Below are positions 8,320-16,305 of a stretch of 19,527 nt of DNA, in pieces. Each line of letters begins with the position of its first letter. The stretch's first letter is position 1. The notes beneath the pieces were generated by a model, which was not told the origin of the DNA, did no database searches, and saw only the letters and a program-made list of their open reading frames with translations. A program made the position numbers and the translations under genes. This DNA comes from an uncultured Prevotella sp. (GTDB taxonomy: Bacteria > Bacteroidota > Bacteroidia > Bacteroidales > Bacteroidaceae): NCBI GenBank assembly GCA_900548195.1, contig URJQ01000053.1, positions 1-19,527 on the forward strand, in the 5' to 3' direction.

Positions 8320-8328
8320 AATGTGGGG

Positions 8329-9540
8329 TTAAATCCCGCTTTGCGGAATAATCTGTACAGCAGGGACACTTTTCCCTCTCATAGAGCAGACGATTTTCTC
8401 GCCTTCCAGACTGATGGATAGGAATCCGAGAGACGATAGCTTGTCGGTAAAGTCTTTCAGACTGCATGAGCGACTAATCTCCAGATTGACAGGATAGTTG
8501 CTGATAGTGGTGTCACGCACCTCAATATCTACATTGTACCATCTGCCCATGTCCTTCAGGACAGTAAGCAATTGCACATTGTGATAAGAGAAGAGGTCTT
8601 CAGTCCATTTCGTGCGTTGCTTGGCATCGCATTTCAAGGCATAGAGATCATACCCCTTTATGAACCTTACATATCTGTCAGGGTCTAAAGTGATGTCCTT
8701 GCTATCCTCCGTATTCGGCTTTACTCTGACCATTCCGGAGACAAGAGTCACCTCCGCAGGCGTATCATCATAATCCTTGATGTCAAACTCGGTTCCCAAT
8801 ACGGTAGTGGTAAGTCGCTGGCTATGCACCACGAAAGGATGCTCTTTGTCACTTGTCACCTTGAAATAAGCCTCGCCCCCAAGAGTGACGGTGCGCTCTT
8901 TGCCGGTGAAGGCAGTAGGAAATGAGAGGCGGCTGTCTCCGTTTAGTTTTACCACCGTGCCGTCAGCCAATGTGATTTCATACGTAGCACCGCGTGGCGT
9001 CGTTATAGTTCGGGTAGCGGCTTCCAGATTAGACAATGGGCATACGATGGCTTTTTCCGGGTCAGCTTTCACATTTCCGCATTCCATCTTGCTCTCAATA
9101 GGCTTCATTTCGTGCTTGGAATTACCAATCATCACTACTTTCGGTCCATCGTTAGCTTGGAAGGCGAATATGTTTCCATTATCCTTGATGATATAATCGC
9201 CTTGATAATTTTCTGCCAATGAGATTTCTTTTTCCCTATTTTCCATGTAGCCAAATAAGGTCACTGCAGAGAGGAAACCGACAAATAGGACTGCTGCGGC
9301 TGACCATATCCATTTGCGCTTGATAGTGAAGACGTTGTCATGAATGCTCATGCGCTCAGAGCGGAATTTCTTCCATTCTTTCTCCACGTTAGGAGTCTTA
9401 GCCTTGTCTTTCGTTCTCGTAAGAGCATAAAGCTCCAGCAGGCGATTGTTGTCTTTATCGCCTGTAAAAAGTTCATCATCGAATAGCGAATTATGATGAT
9501 GGTCAATATCTTCTTTTATGTTGCTATAATCTTTTTCCAT
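8329..9540 (-). CDS. FecR-type anti-sigma factor
   Basis: This 403-residue protein is an inner-membrane anti-sigma factor that should hold the neighbouring ECF sigma factor inactive until a periplasmic signal arrives. The cytoplasmic N-terminus (1-76) carries an HHH at 14-16. A single membrane segment spans about 77-98 (WIWSAAAVLFVGFLSAVTLF). The periplasmic FecR domain covers about 178-275, with the family signature TPRGATYEITLADGTVVKLN and VTLGGEAYFKV. A DUF4974-like C-terminal domain occupies about 318-388 and would contact a receptor signalling domain in the standard pathway. It is the second gene of the sigma/anti-sigma unit, with an 85-nt AT-rich gap after the sigma gene. The SusC-like protein nearby has no N-terminal signalling (STN) domain, so the activating receptor may be elsewhere. 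Confidence 0.92.
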   Translation of the reverse strand: MEKDYSNIKEDIDHHHNSLFDDELFTGDKDNNRLLELYALTRTKDKAKTPNVEKEWKKFRSERMSIHDNVFTIKRKWIWSAAAVLFVGFLSAVTLFGYMENREKEISLAENYQGDYIIKDNGNIFAFQANDGPKVVMIGNSKHEMKPIESKMECGNVKADPEKAIVCPLSNLEAATRTITTPRGATYEITLADGTVVKLNGDSRLSFPTAFTGKERTVTLGGEAYFKVTSDKEHPFVVHSQRLTTTVLGTEFDIKDYDDTPAEVTLVSGMVRVKPNTEDSKDITLDPDRYVRFIKGYDLYALKCDAKQRTKWTEDLFSYHNVQLLTVLKDMGRWYNVDIEVRDTTISNYPVNLEISRSCSLKDFTDKLSSLGFLSISLEGEKIVCSMRGKSVPAVQIIPQSGI

Positions 9541-9625
9541 TCAATAAGTAGTTGACATTATTGTTTTATATACTTCTGTATAGATATAAAAGTTTCAAAA
9601 GTTATTTAGGGTACTATATTTAAGA

Positions 9626-10126
9626 TTATTTATCTTTTATGAGAGCATTTCTCAGTATTTTAAGGGCTTTTACAATATGTTTTCTTACACCATCGCGTGT
9701 AATGCCTAAGTCATCAGCTACTTCCATATATTTTTTTTCTTCCATATAGCATTGGTCAAGAACGTATTTGGTCTTCTGTGGCATTGTATCTATAACAGTC
9801 TTTATCGCCCTTAGTCTGTCATCATCTAAGTCGTCGATGCAGAATGAATCTTCTTTAGCATTGAGGCATGCTTGGAGATATTTCTCTCTTACCTTTTTCT
9901 TTTTCAATAGATCCAGACTACGATGCCGTATGGACGTGTAGAGATACATGCTGTTTACGGTATCCTCAAAAGAGTCATGCTTTTCCCATATATGTGCAAA
10001 GACATCGTTTACAATGTCGCGTGCGTCATCTTCATCTCTGACTATTGCAAGAGATGAATAATAGAGCTTTGTGTAGTATTTTTCGAAAAGTGCCTTGAAT
10101 TGTTTTTCCTTTATTGCTTCTTTCAT
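9626..10126 (-). CDS. ECF-type RNA polymerase sigma-70 factor
   Basis: This 166-residue protein is a two-domain extracytoplasmic-function sigma factor of the Bacteroidota FecI-like kind. Region 2 covers about 7-77, with the core-binding helix DEDDARDIVNDVFAHIWEK and the -10 recognition segment YLYTSIRHRSLDLLKK. Region 4 covers about 103-160, with a helix-turn-helix YMEVADDLGITRDGVRKHI that reads -35 elements. The length is usual for the family. The adjacent FecR-type gene should be its anti-sigma factor. It has its own promoter box and is separated from the SusCD operon by a hairpin terminator, so it is probably transcribed independently. Its target promoters cannot be read from this window, though the SusCD locus is the obvious candidate. 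Confidence 0.94.
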   Translation of the reverse strand: MKEAIKEKQFKALFEKYYTKLYYSSLAIVRDEDDARDIVNDVFAHIWEKHDSFEDTVNSMYLYTSIRHRSLDLLKKKKVREKYLQACLNAKEDSFCIDDLDDDRLRAIKTVIDTMPQKTKYVLDQCYMEEKKYMEVADDLGITRDGVRKHIVKALKILRNALIKDK

Positions 10127-10155
10127 TATCGTAGAAAAAGAGACCTATCAAATTA

Positions 10156-10163
10156 CAAAGGTA
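10156..10163 (-). promoter_or_regulatory. Promoter -7 box of the sigma/anti-sigma unit
   Basis: CAAAGGTA on the + strand is TACCTTTG on the - strand, an exact TAnnTTTG match. It lies 30 nt upstream of the sigma-factor start codon, so the leader would be only about 20 nt. No good -33 TTTG was found. Confidence 0.6.
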
Positions 10164-10250
10164 TGACATTTCGCTTTAAACTGCAACATAAAGACACCTA
10201 ATTTATTGTTTTTTAACTGACACTACTCTTAAAGCCCTTATTTATGTAAA

Positions 10251-10284
10251 TGAGACCGCATCCAGTCATAGTAATGCGGTCTCA
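10251..10284 (-). terminator. Hairpin terminator at the end of the SusCD/thioredoxin operon
   Basis: TGAGACCGCAT (10251-10261) and ATGCGGTCTCA (10274-10284) form a perfect 11-bp stem with a 12-nt loop. It begins 33 nt after the stop of the thioredoxin-fold gene on the - strand. The sequence that follows on that strand, TTTACATAAATA, is only moderately T-rich, so efficiency is uncertain. Confidence 0.65.
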
Positions 10285-10316
10285 AGAATCGAAATTTATA
10301 TGAGAATTAGGTGTTT

Positions 10317-11513
10317 TTATTCCAATTCCTTAATGAGTTTCTCGTATGCGTCAGCAAAGTTTACCATCGCTGTGGCGCGTATCTCTCCTTCCTTCAAAGG
10401 TGGGAGTTTGGCTTCTTCCGCCCTTATCTCCTTGATACGTTTCTTCATCCACTTTATGGCTACTTTGTTTACTGCCTTGTCCTGACAGTTCTTTTGCAGT
10501 CTCAAAGCCCAGTTGTAGATGTGCATATCCCCACTATCGAACTTCTTGATGTGCTTGTCGCAAAGCGCTACAAATTGCTTCCAGTCACCACGAGCCTCTG
10601 CCCATGCGATATCCACATTGAGACATATCTCGTCATACTTAGCCACGCCCCATTTCTTCATCTCAGCCTTATAGGCATCCATTCCGACCTTGTCAAACTC
10701 TGCAGTGCCATCGGCATTTTTCTTGACGTAAGAGAGAGGGAATTGCATCCATACTCTATCTGCCACCATATTGACATTTCTGGCTCCATACTTTGCTTCA
10801 AACTCGCTCTTGTGCTCCAGCATATACTGGAAAGCCGGTGTCAAAGGAGATGAATTATAATTGACGAAGGCTTCAAAGAGGTTATTATTGGTCAGCATGT
10901 CTTTCTCATTGCCAGCGAGGAGGATGCCAGCCACTTCTGCACTTTTCTTGTTGTCGTATGCTGTGTCCAGTGCTTTGAGATAAGAAAAGAGAAAAGTGGT
11001 GTCGCGCTCACCGCGTTCATAGCGTTCAGCCAATGCAGATAGGCTATTGGTTCCCAGTCCTTCCTTCACTTTTGCGATGAACTTATTTACGTCTCTGTCG
11101 CCTCCTACTATGCGGTTTATTTCCTTACCTGTCTGGTCGATGAAGAGGAATGTAGGGAAAGCCCTTACGCCGAAGCGATTTTTCACTGTAGGTCCTTCAC
11201 CCTTTTCCATATCTATCTTGATGGAGACAAACTCCTTGTTGAAGTAGTCACCTGCCGCTTTCTGGGTGAATACTTGTGTCGCCATCATTTTGCAAGGTCC
11301 GCACCAACTGGTGTAGCAGTCCACGAATAGCATCTTGTTTGCCTCTTTAGCCATTGCAAGAGCTTGCTCGAATGTCTTTCCTTCCACGAATGCTATGCCC
11401 TTATTTGTGTCAGATTGCATAGAAGGGCTCTGGGTTACAGGTGTCAGTGCATGGATTTCTCCGATGCAAAGGATTGACGCAGCCAGAGCGATAATTAAAT
11501 TTCTCTTTTTCAT
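10317..11513 (-). CDS. Secreted thioredoxin-fold protein with helical C-terminal extension
   Basis: This 398-residue protein has a signal peptide (1 to about 22, ending IHA) and a thioredoxin domain at about 38-155. The redox motif is WCGPCK, with C71 and C74, in the context MLFVDCYTSWCGPC; the expected cis-proline is P120 in RAFPTFLF. Residues 160-398 are predominantly helical and carry no domain I recognise. It is probably a periplasmic thiol-disulfide oxidoreductase acting on exported proteins or on imported substrate. It lies 68 nt after the SusD-like gene, but a strong terminator-like hairpin sits in that gap, 23 nt or less from the hairpin's T-tract to its ATG region, so its level may be set by read-through. 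No separate promoter box was found. An additional cysteine, C66, lies five residues before the active site. Confidence 0.88.
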   Translation of the reverse strand: MKKRNLIIALAASILCIGEIHALTPVTQSPSMQSDTNKGIAFVEGKTFEQALAMAKEANKMLFVDCYTSWCGPCKMMATQVFTQKAAGDYFNKEFVSIKIDMEKGEGPTVKNRFGVRAFPTFLFIDQTGKEINRIVGGDRDVNKFIAKVKEGLGTNSLSALAERYERGERDTTFLFSYLKALDTAYDNKKSAEVAGILLAGNEKDMLTNNNLFEAFVNYNSSPLTPAFQYMLEHKSEFEAKYGARNVNMVADRVWMQFPLSYVKKNADGTAEFDKVGMDAYKAEMKKWGVAKYDEICLNVDIAWAEARGDWKQFVALCDKHIKKFDSGDMHIYNWALRLQKNCQDKAVNKVAIKWMKKRIKEIRAEEAKLPPLKEGEIRATAMVNFADAYEKLIKELE

Positions 11514-11527
11514 TGTGTAGCTTTTTT

Positions 11528-11574
11528 AAAAAATAGCAGATGGCCGAAATTAGATGATTATCTCGACCAACTGC
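11528..11574 (-). terminator. Intercistronic terminator or attenuator between the SusD-like and thioredoxin genes
   Basis: On the - strand GCAGTTGGTCGA pairs with TCGGCCATCTGC (one T-T mismatch, one G-T pair), and the stem continues through three further base pairs to a loop of about 9 nt. The stem-loop occupies 11536-11574 and is followed directly by TATTTTTT, a canonical U-tract. It begins 7 nt after the SusD-like stop codon and its U-tract lies 14 nt from the next start codon. Confidence 0.8.
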
Positions 11575-11581
11575 ATAGTTA

Positions 11582-13096
11582 TCAGTTTTGGTATCCGCTG
11601 TTCTGCTTGATTGCGCCGTAGGAAATCCTGATTTCATAATTCGGCACTGGGAGATTCCATCTGTTTTTTGCCACAGCTCCGAGCGTAGCATCTCCGAGAG
11701 CGTTGTCAGTGCGCATGAGGTCCCAGCGGTAATGTCCCTCATAAGCGAGTTCACGGTTTCTTTCACGAAGCACCTCCTTGATGAAGGCATCGACATTGGC
11801 AAAGTCATTTGCCTTATAAGCTTCAGGACGTGCATTCTCAGGAATTGCTCTGAGGCGAACATCATTAAGTTGCTGGAGAGCTTCTGTAGTGATGCTGTTG
11901 GAAGTGCGAGCAAGGAGCTCTGCGTATGTAAGTTTTACTTCAGCCAATCGCATATACAGCACATCATCGTACTGACCACCGCTATATTTCATTGTGGTTA
12001 AGTCATTGACGTTGTCAGTCTTTGATCCCTTCCACAGAAGGTAAGTGCGTCTTACGTCATTGGCATCATATAGGAATGTCATATTAGCCGGAACGTAGTA
12101 GCTTTGCTTTCTGTACCAAGACATACCGTTTGGATACTTCAATGTATAGATACGGCTTGGCTGGTAGAATATCAGCTCGTTACTCCTTGTCGTAGGGTCA
12201 GGATATGAACCGCTTTGGGTGTATTCATTAGATGGGAACAGTGCTGTCTGATACTCAGAACTTGACTTTGAGAATACATAGCCGTTCGTATTAAGAACAT
12301 CGCGTGCCAATTCGAGGGCTTCTTGTAGTTCTGCCTGATTTTTGGTGTAAGTTCCTTTATAGAGCAGTACTCTGCTAAGGAGCGCTTTTACCACGGTCTT
12401 ATTAGCTCTTATACGGTCGTTTATGCCAGGAACCTCATCAGATACGTCAGCGAGTGCTTCTTTCAAGTCCTTGATAATCATATTCCAGCATTCAGCATTG
12501 GTAGATCTTCCTACGTTGTCACTTGGGTTATAGCCGTTGTAGGCTTCTGTACGCAGTACGATACCGTCGCCATTATCATTTCCTAACAATGCTTGGTCGC
12601 CATAGAGGCAAAGCAGATAGAAGTTGACGTATGCACGGATGAATTTTGCTTCAGCGATATACTGTCGCATGATTTTAGCATCGAAAGCTCCAAACTCTGT
12701 TACTTTGTTGATGATATTGTTAGCGTAGTCGATGGCATTGTAACCCCAGCACCACATATTTGAAAGCAAACCATCATGTTCTGACGAAGTGTATTCGCTC
12801 TTCTGTACAGCGAGGAAGCCTGTTGCTGATGAGCGTATGGCCACATTGCTGGTGGTCATATCTCCCATGAGTGTGGTATATCCAGCGTTGGAATAGTTGT
12901 TCTGATCTTGCGGTGCGCCCGCGATGAACACGTTGAGTCTGACGTAAGCGCCCATGAGAGCTGCTTCCGCTGTCTTCTGATTCTTATATACCTTCTCATC
13001 GACCAGTGTATTCTCTGGTGCATAGTCAAGGTCGCAGGCTGCCAATGCCATAGTCAGCAGTATGGCAATACATGAGTATATGGTATTCTTTTTCAT
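11582..13096 (-). CDS. SusD-like surface substrate-binding lipoprotein
   Basis: This 504-residue protein is a SusD/RagB-family lipoprotein that forms the lid of the adjacent SusC-like channel and captures ligand. The lipoprotein signal ends ALAAC with lipidated C21, followed by DLDY. The N-terminal part (YKNQKTAEAALMGAYVRLN and following) has the family's helical TPR-like look. The C-terminal hallmarks are present: RELAYEGHYRWDLMRT at about 448-463, and LPVPNYEI followed by a QNSGYQN end. It starts 18 nt after the SusC-like stop, so the pair is translationally linked. The ligand is not evident. With no carbohydrate-active enzyme in the locus, glycan, peptide or another nutrient all remain possible. 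Confidence 0.95.
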   Translation of the reverse strand: MKKNTIYSCIAILLTMALAACDLDYAPENTLVDEKVYKNQKTAEAALMGAYVRLNVFIAGAPQDQNNYSNAGYTTLMGDMTTSNVAIRSSATGFLAVQKSEYTSSEHDGLLSNMWCWGYNAIDYANNIINKVTEFGAFDAKIMRQYIAEAKFIRAYVNFYLLCLYGDQALLGNDNGDGIVLRTEAYNGYNPSDNVGRSTNAECWNMIIKDLKEALADVSDEVPGINDRIRANKTVVKALLSRVLLYKGTYTKNQAELQEALELARDVLNTNGYVFSKSSSEYQTALFPSNEYTQSGSYPDPTTRSNELIFYQPSRIYTLKYPNGMSWYRKQSYYVPANMTFLYDANDVRRTYLLWKGSKTDNVNDLTTMKYSGGQYDDVLYMRLAEVKLTYAELLARTSNSITTEALQQLNDVRLRAIPENARPEAYKANDFANVDAFIKEVLRERNRELAYEGHYRWDLMRTDNALGDATLGAVAKNRWNLPVPNYEIRISYGAIKQNSGYQN

Positions 13097-13114
13097 ATCT
13101 TAGGAATGTAAAAA

Positions 13115-16100
13115 TTAGAAACTTGCTCTTACACCGAATTGCATACTGCGAGATTGAGGCATAGTCATATTATCATAACCTGCTGCCAGAGCGGATGAAC
13201 CGAATGCACTTACCTCTGGGTCAAGACCTGAATAGTTTGTAATGGTAAACAGGTTTGTGACTGTAGCGTATATCTTCAGCTGATTGAAGAACTTTGTAGC
13301 TTTGAGGATAGAGTGAGGTACATGATACGTCAATGTCACAGACTTCAGTCTCAGATATGAGTTGTTCTCCAGGAATCGGGTTGTTGTAATGGCTGTGGTG
13401 TAGTCATAATTGCCGATAACGGATGCGTTGTTGAGGCGTGGAATGTCGGTCTTCTGTCCAGGAACCTGCCACATATTCATGATGTCTGCAGTCAGGTTGT
13501 AGGCATCTTCTCCTGTGTAGTTGAGGAGATTAGCTTTTGTGCTGTTAATCATCTTGCTACCTACAGAGAAATTGAACATGAAATCGAGCTCCAGATTCTT
13601 ATAGAATAAAGTATTGGTCATAGAACCATAGAAGTCAGGTAATGCCACACCGCAAACGAATTTATTGGACTGTGAATTCTCATAGTCAGCACCAGGAGGT
13701 GTTGTGGAAACACTTCCATCTTTGTATTCCCAGAGTGGGTCGCCAGTATTTGGATCTACACCGTACCACTTGTGCAGGTACCACTGAGCTACAGGCTTAC
13801 CTTCTTCGTAGTATTTGAATGAGCTATTAGCTTGGTCGAGCTGGTTGCCTTCAAAGTTGAGCTTAAGAATCTTATTGGTTGCTTTAGAGAGATTGAGAAT
13901 AGTCTGCCACTGGAAGTCCTTAGTGTAGATATTCTTTGATACAATCTGGAAGTCGATTCCCTGATTGCTCATATCGGCAATGTTCTGATTTTCCTTTGTA
14001 TAGCCAGTATAGTAAGGAAGGTCAGATGAGAAGAGCATGTTGGTGGTCTTCTTGTAATAGTAGTCGAGAGTGATTTTAATGCGGTCATCGAACATTTCGA
14101 GGTCAAGACCTGCATCGTATGTGATAGTTTTTTCCCATTTGAGGTTTTCATTGCCTGGCTGTGACATCTGGAGGTAACTCTTGCCACCATACTGTGTCAA
14201 CTGATTGAGAGTATATACAGCCTGTGCTCCGTAATAGCTGTTGTTGCCGTCTTTACTTGACATGCCAATAGAGCCGCGCAGTTTCATCTCTTTGATGAAA
14301 GGCAGGTTTTCCTTGATGAATTTTTCATTTGAAAGTCTCCAACCCAGCGATACGGATGGTGTGCTGAGATAACGGTGGTTACGATTAAAGCGTGAAGAGC
14401 CATCCAGACGATAGGTCAGACCGAGCATATATGTATGCTGATACTGATAGTTGAGACGTGCGAAAGCAGAGAAAAGAGCGTATTGTTGCATGTATGCGCC
14501 TGTCACTCTCTTAGTCTGTGCAGCACCGACACCGCTCAGATCTGGGCTAAAGAAGTTTGAACCTGCTACGGAATTGATGCGTTCCTTGGTGTATTCGTAA
14601 CTTTGTCCGAAGATACCCTGCAGGAAATGGTTGTTGAAAGTCTTATTGATAGTAAGGAGATTGTTTACCACCACCTTATAACTGTTTCTTGTGCTTTCCT
14701 CAGCCTGATTGCCGATTACGCCAGTAAGGTATTCTGGAAGTTCTCCTTTACGGATGTTTGAGAATGAATTGTAGATATCAGTACCTACTTCAGAGCGCAG
14801 AGAGAGCCAGTTTAATGGACGATATTCCAAGTATCCATTGCCTATGATACGTGTGTCTTCTACGGACTCGTCGTTGATATAAGCCATTGCTACAGGGTTG
14901 TATGCTTCAGAAGAACCTTTAGAGTTGAGGGCATATCCGTAGTAATAGTCGCCTGTGGCTTCGTCGTAGATAGGAAGGTTCGGAGCCTTTTTGATAGCGG
15001 CAGCATATATGCTTCCTGCTGCTATTGCGTTATTATTGAGTCTGTTGATAGAAACGCTTACGCCAGCATCCCATTGCTTTGCTAATTTTGTATTGAGGTT
15101 AAAGCGTGTAGAGAGGCGTTGCATATCATTATTGATGATATATGACTCATTGTTGTCGTAAGAGACACTGAGGAAATAGTCAGTCTCCTTTGCGCCACCA
15201 GAGATGGACGCGTTGACACCGTGGCTGACAGCAGTACGTGTCACTGCGTCAATCCAGTCAGTGTTATATCCCATAGGGTATTTACCCTTAGGATAGTATG
15301 TGGAATAAACCTGGCTGTACTGGTCGCCATTGAGCAAATCCAGTTTGCCGATAGGATTATCAATACCTAATGTGTAGCCTACATTTACTTTTGTTCTGCC
15401 TTTCGAACCCTTCTTGGTAGTAATGAGGATTACGCCTGCAGCTCCACGAGAACCGTAGATTGCTGTGGCAAAAGCGTCCTTGAGGATTTCTATAGACTCG
15501 ATATCGTCAGGGTTAATGTTTGCGAGTGGGTTCTTTTCGAATGAATTGTTGAGGTCTATATTATATTGCAGTGAACCACCGCCGGTCTGCATTCCTCCCA
15601 TAGCAATGCCAGGGATAGAGCCACCCGTGGTACCAACAGAGTTGGCATCACGGTCGGTTCCGAACATTGGAACGCCGTCAATGACATAAAGCGGATTGTT
15701 GTCGCCCATAATGGAGCTGACGCCACGTATGGTAAGCACATTGGCAGAGCCTAATGCTCCAGAAGAATTGGTCATGTAGAGTCCTGGTACGCGGCCCTGA
15801 AGCATCTGATCGACAGATTGGAAAGAGACGTTGTCTTTTGGAATTACAGAGGAGACAGAGCCTGTAAGGTCGCGACGTTCCTGTCTGCTATAGCCCACTA
15901 CGACGAGATCCTGCATCTTTGTTTCTGTTGTCTCACGCATAGTGACATTGATAGTCAGTTTCTTACCCACAGTAAAGCTTTGGCGGTCGAAACCTATCAT
16001 TGAGAATACCAATTGCTGGTTTGGGGTGACGTCAATCGCATATGTGCCGTCTTCTGCAGTATGGGTCGCCTTGTTTGTACCTTTTATTGATACGGTAACC

Positions 16101-16219
16101 ATGTGGAGCGGTGCTCCGGATTCGTCGATGACGCGTCCGGTGATATGCTGTTCCTGCGCCATTGCTGATATAGTCTGCAGCAATAGGGCGAAGAAAAGTA
16201 TAAGGCTCTTTGTCTTCAT
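13115..16219 (-). CDS. SusC/RagA-like TonB-dependent outer-membrane transporter
   Basis: This 1034-residue protein is the outer-membrane channel of a SusCD complex. A signal peptide (1 to about 21, AMAQ) is followed at once by a carboxypeptidase-regulatory-like domain (about 25-97, HITGRVIDESGAPL). Next come the TonB box MQDLVVVGY (102-110) and the plug (about 117-235), with the SusC hallmarks NPLYVIDGVPMFG, IESIEILKDAFATAIYGSRG and GVILITTKKG. The barrel runs to the C-terminal RASF. No STN signalling domain lies before the carboxypeptidase-like domain, although an ECF sigma/FecR pair is encoded nearby. A 13-bp hairpin lies in its leader. No promoter box was found in the 86-nt gap upstream, so it is probably transcribed from the tlpA-like gene's promoter. 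Confidence 0.96.
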   Translation of the reverse strand: MKTKSLILFFALLLQTISAMAQEQHITGRVIDESGAPLHMVTVSIKGTNKATHTAEDGTYAIDVTPNQQLVFSMIGFDRQSFTVGKKLTINVTMRETTETKMQDLVVVGYSRQERRDLTGSVSSVIPKDNVSFQSVDQMLQGRVPGLYMTNSSGALGSANVLTIRGVSSIMGDNNPLYVIDGVPMFGTDRDANSVGTTGGSIPGIAMGGMQTGGGSLQYNIDLNNSFEKNPLANINPDDIESIEILKDAFATAIYGSRGAAGVILITTKKGSKGRTKVNVGYTLGIDNPIGKLDLLNGDQYSQVYSTYYPKGKYPMGYNTDWIDAVTRTAVSHGVNASISGGAKETDYFLSVSYDNNESYIINNDMQRLSTRFNLNTKLAKQWDAGVSVSINRLNNNAIAAGSIYAAAIKKAPNLPIYDEATGDYYYGYALNSKGSSEAYNPVAMAYINDESVEDTRIIGNGYLEYRPLNWLSLRSEVGTDIYNSFSNIRKGELPEYLTGVIGNQAEESTRNSYKVVVNNLLTINKTFNNHFLQGIFGQSYEYTKERINSVAGSNFFSPDLSGVGAAQTKRVTGAYMQQYALFSAFARLNYQYQHTYMLGLTYRLDGSSRFNRNHRYLSTPSVSLGWRLSNEKFIKENLPFIKEMKLRGSIGMSSKDGNNSYYGAQAVYTLNQLTQYGGKSYLQMSQPGNENLKWEKTITYDAGLDLEMFDDRIKITLDYYYKKTTNMLFSSDLPYYTGYTKENQNIADMSNQGIDFQIVSKNIYTKDFQWQTILNLSKATNKILKLNFEGNQLDQANSSFKYYEEGKPVAQWYLHKWYGVDPNTGDPLWEYKDGSVSTTPPGADYENSQSNKFVCGVALPDFYGSMTNTLFYKNLELDFMFNFSVGSKMINSTKANLLNYTGEDAYNLTADIMNMWQVPGQKTDIPRLNNASVIGNYDYTTAITTTRFLENNSYLRLKSVTLTYHVPHSILKATKFFNQLKIYATVTNLFTITNYSGLDPEVSAFGSSALAAGYDNMTMPQSRSMQFGVRASF

Positions 16220-16250
16220 AGGTGTAATATTAGGTTTGTAGATGAATATT

Positions 16251-16285
16251 GGGGATGCTGTCTGAAAAAGATAGACGGCATCCCC
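16251..16285 (-). promoter_or_regulatory. Stable hairpin in the leader of the SusC-like gene
   Basis: GGGGATGCTGTCT (16251-16263) pairs with AGACGGCATCCCC (16273-16285) through 13 bp including one G-T pair, around a 9-nt loop. It lies between the lipoprotein stop and the SusC-like start. On the transcribed strand it is followed by AATATTCATCTAC, not a T-tract, so it is a weak terminator at most. Processing, mRNA protection of the susCD part, or a binding site are alternatives. Its loop strand is A-rich on + and U-rich in the mRNA. Confidence 0.6.
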
Positions 16286-16305
16286 TTTTATAATATAAGT
16301 TTATA

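Larger units (their letters stand above)
7835..8328. other. Convergent intergenic region without a gene
   Basis: The region between two gene 3' ends contains no credible coding sequence: the short open frames in it lack family features and are crossed by repeats. From left to right it holds an intrinsic terminator, a perfect palindromic hairpin, a stretch with several CGGAT/ATCCG motifs (about 8080-8160, including AAATCCG 8098-8104 paired with CGGATTT 8154-8160), one copy of the dispersed 16-nt repeat and the inverted heptamer arrays. Confidence 0.8.

Noticed and set aside
9564..9591. 8-bp AT-only hairpin (TTTTATAT/ATATAAAA) and AACTTTTG near-promoter box between sigma and anti-sigma genes
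   Set aside because: The stem is all A-T in an AT-rich gap and the box misses the TAnnTTTG consensus at its first base, so both are within chance expectation.
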